Shown in pieces: positions 43,934 to 55,800 of a DNA stretch of 64,000 bases. The DNA lies in the NCBI GenBank assembly GCA_009733775.1, contig WOGZ01000011.1:124001-188000 (forward strand), read 5' to 3'. This stretch comes from Alectoria sarmentosa. Its lineage: Eukaryota; Ascomycota; Lecanoromycetes; Lecanorales; Parmeliaceae. Made by a program: the position numbers and the translations under genes. The notes under the pieces are model-generated. The model was not told the DNA's origin, did no database searches, and saw only the letters and a list, made by a program, of their open reading frames with translations. How positions within the stretch are numbered: position 1 is the first letter of the stretch; each line of letters starts with the position of its first letter.

Positions 43934-46024
43934 TTAAAGACACTTCACCACCTTGAACCGCAAACCCTTCCCCTTCTTATTCGGCTCCCCTGAAATATGC
44001 GCCCAGGTATGATCGATATCCCTCTCCCTCACCGTGTCAAACAGCTCAAACTCGAACTGTCTGAACATTCTCGCCAGTCCGATTTGCAATTCCGCTCTCG
44101 CGAAGCTGTACCCTGCAGTCAGTAAGGCGCATCTGCTGTAAGGAATGAATGATGGGGTTCGCAAGACTGACTGCATGCCAAGACAACCTCGTTTACCGGC
44201 GGCAAAGGGCATGAAGACGTGATTCATAGCCGCGAGGCGCTCTTCCGAGGATTGCAACCAGCGCTCGGGTGTGTACTTCATCGGAGCAGGGAAAAAGCGC
44301 GGATCGAAGGAATTGCGGGTTGGATTCATGGAGATGCGGGTCTTTGTTGCTGTTGTGGTCAGCGTGGGTGTGAGACAGCGAACGCTATAAGAATTTTCTG
44401 GGCAAGGGGAGTGTAGTAGCAGAAGGGAGTAAGGAATCCAGAAGTCAAGATGATATACGTAATTGCTTACCCCGGCTGGCATAAGCCACTGCTTGTATTG
44501 AAGATCTTCTTCAGTGGCTATGAGGCTGAGGCGATGATCGGTTACTTTTCCAATGCGGAGGGCTTCTTTGATGCATGAATTCTTGGTAGACGCCTACATC
44601 AGCTTTCTGATATATAAAAGCCAAGCTCACGACAGCCTTTGCACTCACCAGCCATGGGAGATTCTCCAAGACTTTCAAGTCAACGACATCATGTGGACTG
44701 GGCAAGACACCCTCAAGCTCTTTCATCAAACGAATCGCGACATCGGGGTTGGCGAGTATGTGGTATACTGCAACCCCCATCGTTCGGGCTGTTGGGTCGC
44801 TACCGGCGAGAAGGGTCTCGAAGCCCTCTTGCGCTATGCGCTTGGATGATTTCTCGTTTGCTGGTAGGTTACTGGCTAGCAAGGTATGGAAGAGGGTATG
44901 GGACCCGCCTTTGGCTCTGTAACTTGTGGCATCGCGGCTGCGCTCTTCACTGTTGCTCATGACCGCATGCTCTTGGAAATACTTTTCGGCGATTTTGATC
45001 ATGTCCTATTGTAAATTGTTTACATTAGCATTCACTTGATAGAAGGGTTTCCAGGTCAAGCTAGAATGGGAAAGAGTATGCTGTACCAAATGAACTGTGA
45101 GAAAAGCTGCCAATGGAGTGTAGATGTAATGGAATGGCGCAATCGGCATTTTCAAGCACAGGGGTACAATCCACCCGCACTGCTTGAGTATGGGATAAAA
45201 AGCTGCGAAGGTCCTCAACATCCGATGAAAAGCCAAAGCCTGCTCGGGATCGTCGAGGAGATTGAGCCTAGACCCAAACGCACAAGTCCGCAAAGTATCG
45301 TTTGACCATCCCAAGAATGTCGCTCTACCATTCACGACCGAACCTATTCGATGATGCTCTCGAAGCACGTCGCACATATGTCCGACTCGCTCCCAGATCT
45401 TATCTTGCATCTCGGCCACGGAGATCTTGGAGAAGTAGGAGCTGACCGGGACGCGACGCCGGCGGTGGACGTGATGGGAGACAGTACCGAATGCTGTTCT
45501 TTAGCATTAGCTTCGAAAAACATTCAAAGGTCTTTGCTAGGAACACACTTCCGTCAGCTGATCCAGCAGCATGAGCCAGAGAGGGATCTTTATCTCGAAT
45601 CTGCGTCTCGATCAGTCATTGGAGTGACCAAGATGAATCAGGACAACGTACATGCCCCTGTCCAGCATATAGGACGTGGGACCATTCCGGATCTTGGACG
45701 TGGACTTCATCGGGTGTGACTCTCACGATTGGTCCTAAGCAAACAGATACGCAATTAGTCTCACTCGTTCCAAAAAAAAAAATTTGAGTTATCTGTACAC
45801 GCACCGTATGCATCGTGCATTCGCTCGACCTGGTTCATATAATCTCCACCTTGTCCGGCGAAAAGATCCTGAAGGCATTCATACCAATAAGTAAGTGCAG
45901 CGACTTTTGGGCCAGGAAACCGAGCCAGAGGATGAAAGAACAAGCGATAGATGACTAGACCTCCTTGATATATAAGGATGGCCACTGAGGCCCAGAGAGC
46001 CGTATGAAACGCTGCTATAGCCAT
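43934..46024 (-). CDS. Cytochrome P450 monooxygenase
   Basis: Eight exons join in frame to 527 aa: 45805-46024, 45652-45734, 45549-45600, 45087-45493, 44649-45005, 44471-44593, 44172-44341 and 43934-44105. Introns are 51-129 bases. An N-terminal membrane anchor (residues ~5-30) precedes the HPLARFPGPK proline hinge. Later landmarks are the I-helix oxygen-activation motif (LLAGSDPTART), the K-helix ExxR (KEALRIG, E383/R386), PERWL, and the heme loop FAAGKRGCLGMH with axial Cys467. All catalytic motifs are present, so the enzyme looks functional. The YWYE and HPLARFPGPK text recalls fungal terpene-cluster P450s such as trichodiene oxygenase-like enzymes. It is head to head with a terpene synthase, so terpene oxidation is the likely role. 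The exon 7 acceptor (AAAG) is the least certain junction. Confidence 0.9.
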
Positions 46025-48248
46025 TGGGAAGCAGAACGTCAGGGCTGTTGCACTGTGGGTGGATTCTGGTTTTGATACTGGGTTCGAGCCAAAGTAGCTA
46101 TGAGATACCCAGGAGTGGGTAGTTGCCAATGGAAGTATGACACGATGGGGTAGGACGAAGATTCCATGTTCGCCGGATGCAATGGCTTTCTTCATGCAAT
46201 ATGATGTCGTTGGAAGGAAAAAGGTTTGCGGGATTAATAATGGACAGATTTAGGAGTTGCAAAATGAATTACCATCGATGCACATCCCCCACTCCCTCCT
46301 ATAACATCATGAATATTGTATATGTCAAAGGAAATCTCTCCTCAATGTATGCGATAGTCATGATGTACAAATGCGTATACGTAAGAGTGGGGCCATGCAT
46401 CGGCGCCAAGCAAAGCAAATCATCATTGCAACGCTTGATTACTGGCATCGGAAGTGCGCGGAGGCCCAGGTAGCAATAGTCGTCAACAGATAATGCAAAA
46501 TCAAGGTGCCACCAGTGTAGGTGCTGTGCGTAGGCTAGTGAGGGAATCGTAGCATACGCGTTCAAGGCAAGGAAGAAGGGGTTTGTTCGGCTTCAATCTG
46601 CAACCTAGGCATCTCAAAGCTCGCGGCCCAGTTTTTCTACAGCGTGGTGTGATAGTACTTGAATAGGAACCTTCTAGCCGAGGACGAGAGCTTGTGATCC
46701 CTATATGCTTGGCTTCTTTCCCAGAACATTGGACAAATGTCGGGACGAAATGCCAGAAGCGGGCAATTGTATTGCAAACCTGAGGCTATTGCAAGAAGCG
46801 CATCCTTCCGAGAGAGGTGGGTTTGAGACCACTGTCATCTTGACAACCTTGTCTCAGAACATCAGCTTCTTCCGACCAGGACAAGACAGCCACAGCACAG
46901 AAGCAATCGGCAGGCGCTAAATAGCAATTTGTTGTCATCGATCACGACTCCTGTTGAAGACAAGGTACGGATGATGAAAAGATCGAGGACTGGTTGTTGA
47001 TTCTAGGGAGTACGGATATCTATGTACATGAAAATCGAGACTGGTTACACGCTAGTGTATGCACTAGTGAATGAGTCCGGTATCTCCTTAAATCCGGTTT
47101 AAAACCTACTTGGTCTACTGACCAATCGAGGAGGTTTTCAAGCTCCGTTATATCTGAACGTCCTGATCGTTATTTATAAGAAAGTATTGACTAGAGACAC
47201 TGAGACTAATCAAAAACCCCTAAAATCCACTTCTAGTGAACTTGAACGTATTTTGTTACACAGTTACACAGCTTAATCAATACAACTACGATTTTAAAAA
47301 TTGTCGAAACTTTAGAAAGTGTATTCTACGTTTCACAATTCATATGTTTCAACATCTTATTCTTTATTGTCGTAAAAAAAAGGTTATGAAGCTTCTGACT
47401 TAAAAGATTGCACAATATTTTAGGGTATTGCATTCAGGGGTGAAATCCTTGTAAGCGCCAAGCATTCAATACGGATAGTGGATGGTCCGTAATCTTCTCC
47501 ATCGAAGCATTGATATCAATAGCCACATACTCTAGCCTTTGCTATATTTGCACACAATTTAAATGAGAAAAGTATACTCACTGCAATATCAACAGAATGG
47601 CGCGTCACCTAGCATGCATTCATGTCGAGTAACCCTCTTCGAGCTCCTACGCTCGGAGGCTGCGGAAAGATGCCAGGATGAAGATGCCGCAACGATCCAC
47701 TGTCCAGGTCTAAGTTCCCCACTTCGCCGCAATCACCGAGTTGCCATAACCCTCTGGTCATCTCTGGGGATAGAGGGTTGGCTCGACGGCGTCAGTCGTA
47801 CTGTTTGAGCTCACAAATCATACTCTTCTCCGAGCCCGAGACTATTAATTATGATGGCAAGTGGGCTCATCGCTGATTTTCTTTCCATACATGAATGAAC
47901 CGCGGTCTCTGTTGTATCAATTGGCTTTTCTCTCTTTCTTTCCTGGGAAGCTCCGGTGGAACAAAATCTCCCAGATGATAGGATGATCACTCTGCATAAG
48001 TGGGTGGGCATTGACGGATGTGCTGCGCTACTGCTGGTGTTGGCTGACAACCAGTGCTGTTGGAGAAAGATTATGGCTAGTGAGAGTAATACAAATCAGA
48101 GAAGAAGGGTAAGTAGATCGCGTAATCGTTGGCACTAGGTGCATTCGCGGCTCAGGTATTTAGTAGTAAGCTGGGATGAAGGACTGGACCAGACCAGCAA
48201 AATATCTCCTGCTCGATCTCCTTTTAAAGACCATCTCTCACTTATCAT
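46025..48248. promoter_or_regulatory. Divergent intergenic region, P450 / terpene synthase
   Basis: A 2.2-kb spacer between two outward-pointing biosynthetic genes, expected to hold both promoters. About 47180-47440 is markedly AT-rich. Frames at 46705-46920 and 47563-47808 (plus) and 46299-46565 (minus) are short and show no domain. No third gene could be built across possible introns. Confidence 0.45.
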
Positions 48249-49837
48249 ATGATCAGGCCAATTATGGGCTCCTTCCTGCGATCTCAAGCTCTTACTGAGT
48301 TGCGAAATCAGACAATTAGAATTAAAGCGGTTGCATCTAATTTCGCCACTTGGCCTTTCGCCATGAATCCTGCCATCGATCAAGTTCGCCGTGAGGTAGA
48401 TGAGTGGTTGACCAGGTACCCACACGCTCGACATCTATGAGTCTTGTTAACTCAAAGCAGATCTGTCTCTGATCACTCGAAGCTCGAGAAGTTGAAGGGC
48501 GGTGACTACGGGCTTCTCGGTGCTACTTTTTGGCCATGCGCAAGCCCAGAGCGACTGCGAGTAGCCACATTACTTTCCATATGGGTAAGAAAAATGATGT
48601 GAACGTATTGAAGATTTCCGCTGATATAGCCAGCTGTTCATTTGGGATGATGGTAAGAGTGGGTGTCAAAACCTCCGCGAGCCATCTGCTAACTAGAGGC
48701 AGAGATCGACTCAGATGTCGGTAGCCTCTCGGCTGACTTTGATATGGCTCAGAAGTATCGGTCCGATACCTTGAATTCAGTGCAAAGTTACCTTGGCCTC
48801 GATGCCAGAGGGGAAGCTCCAACAACTATCGATAACGTCATACGCAGTTTTCAAGTTATTGGAGACACGCTTCGTGACGACTGTACAATTGGTAATTGAT
48901 TACGTATGAGATTGCTAATATTTTGGGTCTACGGCTAAAGCACGGGGCAGAGCAGCGGCAACATCTCATGGATGAAATCCGCTTCTTCATGACCAAGTCG
49001 GAAGTCGAGCAAAGACTGCGACTGAACAAGCATGTCACAAGCCTTGAAGATTTCTGGCGGTATAGGCTTGGTAGCGGCGCAGTCAGGGTGCTTTTGTGTC
49101 TCAACGAGTCAGTGGTCTTCCCATTCAGGAAGTCTCCTCCTGACGTTGACGGATTTTGGCAGGTACTGCAATGATGTAGACCTTCCGGCTCCCGTGATGC
49201 GAGACGAGAATATGCGGACATTGTGGGACCTGACAAACATTAACATCTGCAGGTATGACCAGCAACTGTGGCAAAAATTCTTAACCCCATCTTCATCATG
49301 GTCTCTGCCATCCAGATAATTTTGACAAGACTTGCATAAATACAAACCAAAGCCAGCAAGGTTCGACTCTTCACTGACGCATATATATAGCGTTAACGAC
49401 CTTTTCTCCGTCAAAAAAGAAATAGTGCCGCTCTCTGCAACCCACGAAACAGAAAAGCGCTGATTAAGTGCACAGGCCCAAGGCTCGACCGAAAGCCTCA
49501 TTCCCATCCTCTATTCCGAGCTGGGATCCGTCCAGGCCGCCGTGGGCGAAGTGATGACTTTAATACAATTCACGATCAAAGAACTCGACGTCTGCGCTGA
49601 ACGGCTACTACAACGCTTCAAATACGATTCCTCTGTCGACCTAGTGGGGCTGCAAAAATTTGTCGATGGGTGTCGGTATAATTGCACCGGCAATCTGTCA
49701 TGGAGGTAGGGGCCTTCTTTACCTTTCCCATGGCTTCAACGTCTTGTTCGCAATTTGATGAAATGTCTAGTCTCCAGACAAGCAGATACGGTATCAATCA
49801 AAAGCTGGGACAAGATGAAATCTGCATCGAGCTCTAA
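48249..49837 (+). CDS. Class I terpene synthase (sesquiterpene-type)
   Basis: Nine exons join in frame to 353 aa, a normal length for fungal class I cyclases: 48249-48415, 48461-48584, 48634-48652, 48703-48891, 48951-49107, 49163-49252, 49391-49424, 49476-49705 and 49786-49837. The aspartate-rich metal motif LFIWDDEIDSD (D102, D103, D106) is assembled across two introns around a 19-base exon. The second Mg-binding triad NDLFSVKKE (N251, S255, E259) is split from its helix by an intron, and an RY pair follows at 337-338. Other family phrases are VRREVDEWLTR, GGDYGLLGATFWP, SLEDFWRYRLGSGAVRVLL and LWDLTNINICS. It should ionise a prenyl diphosphate, probably FPP, and cyclise it. It lacks the trichodiene synthase-type motifs. 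Weakest points are the GTGCCG donor at 49425 and the start (second ATG at 48264). Confidence 0.88.
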
Positions 49838-50443
49838 GAGAAAAAGAGCCGCTAGAAGGAGAGCAAGTCGTCTTAGAGATGTTCTATTGTCTACTTTAGC
49901 AAGAAATCCCTCTCTGATTTTGTTTTATCCTCGGTGAATCAAATGCCTGCAAGCGCCTCATTCCATGATTTCAGCGCTCTCTTTCTCCACTCATGATGCA
50001 GCGTGGTGATTGTAATTGATCAGGTTTCTCCGGATCCCAGGGCACGCCGTCGCAGCTACAAAAGAGAAACCTGCCAACAATCTCAGCGTCAAGGAACTTC
50101 GTAATATGTGCAGCAATGACTTGGAGTCCACTACTAGGTATATGAATCTGTACAACATGGATTGGGATTTAAGAGGAAAGACAGCCCAGATATCATGAAC
50201 CAATGCACCAAGTCAGGGACGTATTATCTGTGGGCACTTACCACGCACCGTTGACGGATCCTCTGATTCATTCCTGCAAATACACCTAAACTGAGAAGTA
50301 TCCACCAAACCTAGATGCTAATTCTCAACAGTGTCGAGTGAAAGATATCAAAATTTTCTGTCCGATCTATCTCAAGCATATCCCAGATGGGCATTGTTAC
50401 CGAACGTATCTAATAGAGCCACAATGATCTTTACGAAACTTTC
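49838..50443. other. Convergent intergenic region, terpene synthase to 2EXR-like I
   Basis: A 606-base spacer holding the 3' ends of two convergent genes. Only chance frames occur. Confidence 0.5.
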
Positions 50444-51364
50444 CTAGAAGTGGGCCGAGGGTAACTTTGCCCAATAGCCCCGAGGATGAAACTCAAGATA
50501 TCTCGTACGGTCATGATCACGAACCGTCACAGGGCCCAGCACGCACTCCATCGCCACCCTATACCCCTCCTTCATGAAATCATTCCCCTCCAACAAGCCA
50601 TCCAAGCTCCGATCCACAGTCTGATAGAGCCAAGGATGAGGGTTAAAGCCATCCGATCTCTTACACTGCAGTTCCACCACGACAGTCTCAAACCCCACCA
50701 ACCTCTTCATCATTTCCTCAAACGGCGTTTCACGAAGCGGAAGGCGACCAGCATAACTATTCTGAAAGACAATCCGAAAGCATTTGCCATGAACGTGCGC
50801 ATTCCCGAGCGCAGCTGCGACGTTGAAGTTGCGATAGAGACCACGGAGGCGCTCCTCGCCGAACATGGATCGATAGCGATTGTAATCCGTGATGTCGATG
50901 CGGACCTCGACATCTTGCATGCGCGTTTGCAGCGGTGGCAGCAGGCTCGCGAATGATCGAATCAGTTTTGCGTTGTTCTCGTCCAGGAGCTCGTCGTTGC
51001 GCCAAGCGCGCGGATTATGCAACTGGAGTGTCTCGCCCATATATGCCGTTGAGCACAAGAATTTGCTGCCCGAGTGCAGAGCATGAGCGGCTTCATCGCG
51101 GAGTACCTTTGAGGTTTCGAGTACGCCAATGTTGGCGCAGAGGTAGCCGTCCAGGCTTATCTGCGGCTTGGGGCTGCCTATCACGTATAGCTTGCGCGCG
51201 CTGTAACGTGTGCCGTCTATTGCATATCGACCGCGCGTGCTGGAAATTCGCATTTCTGGCGTTGGGATCAGGTATCTCTCGGCAAAGACGTAGCTATAGA
51301 TTTGGTCTCTGATCTCGAGGGGGAGGACTGACAAGCTGCCTAATCCTGTAACCGTGGTGTCCAT
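50444..51364 (-). CDS. 2EXR-like protein, copy I
   Basis: Single exon, 306 aa from the ATG at 51364 (MDTTVTGLGSLSVLPLEIRD). The open frame runs 71 codons further upstream without family similarity. The signature is LPLEIRDQIYSYVFAERYLI. Then come VLETSKVLRDEAAHALHSGS, a long middle segment, a VLGPVTVRDHDR step and LEFHPRGYWA. It has an extra ~30-residue insertion after the signature compared with copies B-G. It sits between the terpene synthase and the PKS but nothing suggests a biosynthetic role. Function unknown. Confidence 0.82.
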   Translation of the reverse strand: MDTTVTGLGSLSVLPLEIRDQIYSYVFAERYLIPTPEMRISSTRGRYAIDGTRYSARKLYVIGSPKPQISLDGYLCANIGVLETSKVLRDEAAHALHSGSKFLCSTAYMGETLQLHNPRAWRNDELLDENNAKLIRSFASLLPPLQTRMQDVEVRIDITDYNRYRSMFGEERLRGLYRNFNVAAALGNAHVHGKCFRIVFQNSYAGRLPLRETPFEEMMKRLVGFETVVVELQCKRSDGFNPHPWLYQTVDRSLDGLLEGNDFMKEGYRVAMECVLGPVTVRDHDRTRYLEFHPRGYWAKLPSAHF

Positions 51365-52322
51365 TCTGGTATGTGTAAGAACATACGATCCTTCGTGGAG
51401 GGGGGAAAACTTTATCCTGATGAGTCTAACAAATTTCTGATGGAAATAATGCAATTTCCTTTCAAAAGCAACGGAACGCCAAGAAATGCCCTTTTCAACG
51501 CGACAATATGAGCATATTAACCCCTCACGATCGTCTTGGAACCGATAGCGGCTGGTCCACCGACGTCGCTTATCCAAGTAGAAAAGACTTCGAGTTACAT
51601 CGTGTTCTCAAAAGGAGCAGTGGATGAATGATAGGAAAGCATGGATGACCTATGGAGTGGGCCCATGGGGTATGAGACCACGTGGCTAACAAAAGACATA
51701 AGCAAACCTGCATGGCAAATAATCAGAAGAAAGGGATACATGCATGGAATGATCTAGACATCCGAACATGCACAGTAGTGAGTTCATGCAAAAGCCATGA
51801 GACCAGCTAGAAAAAGCCCCAAGCGCTCGACTCCCACTGTCTCTTCTCTTGTCTCAGCATCCTCGAATACCTAGAGTAAAAAAGAGTGTCAATACCGCAC
51901 AGCCCTTAAAAAAAGGAAAAAGCAGCGGACTAACTCCACCACTAACGAAACGACTCCAACACCTCTTACCCAGACCACAACAAGCGATCTCAGCCAAAAA
52001 CACTCTCGACCCCTCTACCCCAATCAGCCATCCAAACCCATCACCAGCTCAACCCAAGTATCCTAGGAACCGAGAAACTCACAACCCATCCCGACCATCT
52101 GCACCAACAACCAACCCTCCCTCCGCTCTCCCACTTCCAAATCTCCAAAGACTTCGCTCTCGCTTCAGCAATGATATACCGATCAAAACAAGACAAAGAC
52201 CCATTGGAAAGCCGCGAGCTTATCCAAATGTCTCAGGAAAGCAGATCTACAACATATGTACATGCAGAAAAGCCAAAGAAGGCCCAGCCGATGGAAACCC
52301 CGTTCCAGTATTACGAAGCCTG
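51365..52322. other. Intergenic region between 2EXR-like I and a 2EXR-like relic
   Basis: A plus-strand open frame from 51849 lacks an ATG until its last 28 codons and is Pro/Ser/Asn low-complexity, like the leaders of other 2EXR-like genes. No gene supported. Confidence 0.4.
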
Positions 52323-52762
52323 ATGGACATCCACAAGCAGACGCCGGAACTTGTGTACAGCTACATCTTCTATAAAAGATATTCTGCCCCGGTGAAGGTG
52401 TATTAATGGGAGGACACGGCGAAATCGCGGTATGGAGGATTCGGATCGGGATTTCATCAATGAGAAGACTTTGGGGGATGAGGAGTGCAAGGTTTGAGGA
52501 GTCAAGAGTGTTTGAGAGAGGGCGGGGGTGTGCTAAATGGCAACGTCTGCAAGCGGCGATGAATTATGGGCGAAGGAACGCTGTTGAGGTATGCTTTGGT
52601 AATGGCTACGCTGTTCGAGGGATTACTTTGCGGATGTGCATGGCGAGTGATGGGTTGGAAAAATCGTTGGAGGTTCCGCGGCTTATGAGGGGTTGTGTGG
52701 AAGGCAGCCTCGAGACGGCTATTTATATCTTCGATGAGCTTTGCATCGAGGAAAGACGGTAG
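52323..52762 (+). pseudogene. 2EXR-like relic next to the PKS
   Basis: The short frame from ATG 52323 contains TPELVYSYIFYKRYSAPVKV, which aligns with the IYSYVFAERYLIP part of copy I, and then stops at 52404. In another frame further on, FEESRVFERGRGCAK aligns loosely with LETSKVLRDEAAHAL of copy I. No LGP or LxFxP end is visible. It is in opposite orientation to copy I, 1 kb away, and looks like a decayed inverted copy. The similarity is short, so this is tentative. Confidence 0.45.
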
Positions 52763-52895
52763 AATTGCTTATCGTTAAACCCGTTTCTTCAGCGAGAGTG
52801 AGTGTCAAGATTAAACGAAGAGGGAAAAAAGACAAAAAATCAAGCTGAACAAACGACGCATAGTAAAGAAATTCGTTGACCCTCATCCCCCCCCA

Positions 52896-55800
52896 TCAAG
52901 CCTTGACAATTTCCCTCACAATCCCCTCCATCACCACCCTCACACTCACCTTCCCATTCAGAATCTCAAACACCGTCACATTAGCCCCCACCTCCTTCCT
53001 CAACCAATTGCGAATCTCAACCGCCACCAGACTGTCAACCCCATGTCCCGCAATCGTGTCCTCTTCATGCACATCCTCCACCTTCAACGCCAGCAAGCGG
53101 CCCATCTTCTGTTTGAACGCCTCCAGAATCACCGACAACAGCAACGCCGCATCGTGACCGGCGGCCGCGATCTGCGACTCCAGCGATCGTCGCGTCTGAT
53201 CGTGCGATTCTTGCCTCTGCGAAGAACCCGCGAGGCTGGCGCCGACGTGCGAGAAGCGTGCGTCGAAGTCGGGGTACCCCTCGATACCGATTGCAACTTG
53301 GGCTGCTGCGGCCCTTCCGGAACCCGTGCTTCGGGTGCGCACGTGGTGTTCAATGAGAGCGGTGAGGTCCTTGACGCGGATGTCTCTGGCCATGGCCAAG
53401 ACGCCTCGCGACACGACATCCTGGTTCTGCGCAACCCACCCGGCATCGACGACTTTGCCCACATCGATGGATAAAGCGGGCAAGCCGTGCGAGGCGCGGT
53501 ATTGGGCTAGGGCGTCCTGGAATGTGTTGCCCGAGGCGTAATTGGATTGGGATGGATTGCCGAGGAGGCCGGCTAAGGAGGATAGCATGACGAAGAAGTC
53601 TAGTTGGTCTGGCTGCTGGAAGAGATCGTGTAAGTTTTGGGAGCCGCGGATTTTGGGGTCGACGGCTTGGTAGTACTTGGTGAGGGTCATGTTGGAGAAA
53701 ATCGAATCCTGGATAGATCAAGTCAGCTGATTGCTCTCTTTACCTCGCGCCACGCAGGAAGGTTGAGAATCCCAAGGCGTACTTTAAGGACCATAGCACC
53801 CTGAATCACGCCCCGAATTGGCGACAAAGTCTGAGCGCAATCGAGAAGCGTGGCGGAAAGGCCCTCTTTGTCTGCTACGTCGCATATGCGCACTGTGATG
53901 GCCACGCCTGGTTTTCTTAGAGCTTCGACGGTATCTGCTGCCTTTGTTGCATCCATGCCAGATCTCGAGATTAGAATTATGCTCTTAGCACCAAGCTCGT
54001 GTACCATCCACTTGGCGAATTCAAGGCCAATGCCGCCAAGCCCGCCGACGAGGAGATACGAGGCATCAGCACGAAGCTGGAAAGGTGGCGGTGGTCTTGG
54101 AACAGTCTGAATCTTTTGTTAGCAGCATAACTAATATCCGTGTGTCCTACGTACTTTAACGATGCAATCTCTGTCAGCTGTGACGACAATTTTCCCCAGG
54201 TGGTTTCCCGAAGCCATGAATCTGAATGCTGATTCAATTGCCGACATGGAAAATGTAGTGATTGGTTGCAGTGGGGTCAAAGCTCCGTTGGTGAACAGTT
54301 CCATGACTTTGTTCAGAACATTCCCAACAACTTCTGGTCGGTGGTAGCCAAAATGATCCCAACCTACGGAAATAAAGCTAGCGGATCTCTCGAAAGGTGC
54401 CATGTCGAGCCTTGCGTTCATAACAGCGTCCTTTTTGCCTAATTCTATAAATCGTCCAAACACAGCCAAGCACCGCCAGCTCTCTCGAAGAGCGTCTCCA
54501 GCCAATGAGTTGATTATCACGTCAATCCCTTTACCCTTTGTAAGGCTCATAATTTCGTGCCCGAACTTGAGAGTCCTCGAATTCAAGATATGAGTTCGGG
54601 GTAGACCAAAAGTCGTCTCGAGAAATTCCACCTTGGCTGGCGACCCTGCAGTGACGAAGATCTCTGCGCCGACAAGCTGCGCCATTTTGATACACGCTTG
54701 GCCTATGCCACCCGCTGCAGAGTGTATTAATATAGACTCATTTTTCTGCAGGCGGGCAGCGTGATGAATGCAATAGTACGATGTTGTGAACACAGACGGA
54801 ATCGAGGCCCCGGTCTCAAAATCCATGTTGTCCGGAATGATGCTCACAAGAGTTTGAGATGCTCTGACACGGTTGGAGAAACTGGAAGGGGCGATGGCGC
54901 AGACTCTGTTGCCGACCTTAAGATGGTGCGTTGCTTTTCCAACCTTGGAAATAACGCCAGCGCATTCAACACCGTATCCTCTCAGATCGGGGAGCTGAGC
55001 CGTCGCGACCATGAGATCGTGAAAGTTGAGACCGACGGTCTTGACTTCAATTTCGACTTCTTCAGGGTGTATCCCACTTGAAAAATTGTCAGAGTGGACG
55101 AATTGGAATGTGTCCAGAAGCCCAACATGACCCATATCGAGACAAAGGCAGCGATCTTCTTGCCATAGAGATTGCTCTTCTAGCTCGCGATTCGAGGGCT
55201 GTGTCATGGTAGCTTTGTTGGCAAGCTTGTCTTCCACAAGTCTAGGGATCATTATTCGCCCGTTTTGTACAGCATATTCGAAATCCTTCACCGAGGACTT
55301 CGTGTTGGACTTGCTAAATGCCTGTGCAAAAACTTTAGAGATGACTTTAGCGAGCTCTGCCTTGGAGAGATCTTCGGCCTCTACGTCGCACGTAACGTAG
55401 TTCATGCCGCCATTCTCTGACCGTAGAGTCCTGAGAAGTCCCGAAACAGCCCCAGCGCCTGCGTCCCTGCCGTTCCCTGAGCCTCCAAATGTAATCCATA
55501 AGACACCAATAGCTTGGGTAAAAATCGATTTGAGAACCTCGAGCTTTCTCTCGTTAAGGTGTAGGAGGAAAGAGCCAGTAGCATGATCGACAATGACGAC
55601 AATTTGCTCCAAGGGATCAGTCTCTGACAAGGCCGAGATCAGGGGTTTGATGCTCGAGAATCTTTCGAACTCCTTGGCTAAGAGACTGACAAGGGCTTGC
55701 TCTTGGGGATTATCATAGATGACACGAACGTCGAAAGAGTCAGTTTCTACATTACCGTCCTCTTTGGTTGAGACCATCATCGACATGGTCCATAAATCCT

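Noticed and set aside
46299..47808. Possible extra biosynthetic gene between P450 and terpene synthase
   Set aside because: Scanning for oxidoreductase, transferase or zinc-cluster motifs across possible splice sites gave nothing consistent.
48249..49837. Trichodiene synthase (TRI5) identity for the terpene synthase
   Set aside because: The metal motifs DDEID and NDLFSVKKE and the flanking phrases fit the general fungal class I group, and nothing specific to TRI5 was seen.
51849..52406. 185-aa plus-strand open frame upstream of the 2EXR-like relic
   Set aside because: Starts at TTG, is low-complexity Pro/Ser/Asn, and only its last 28 codons resemble a known family.
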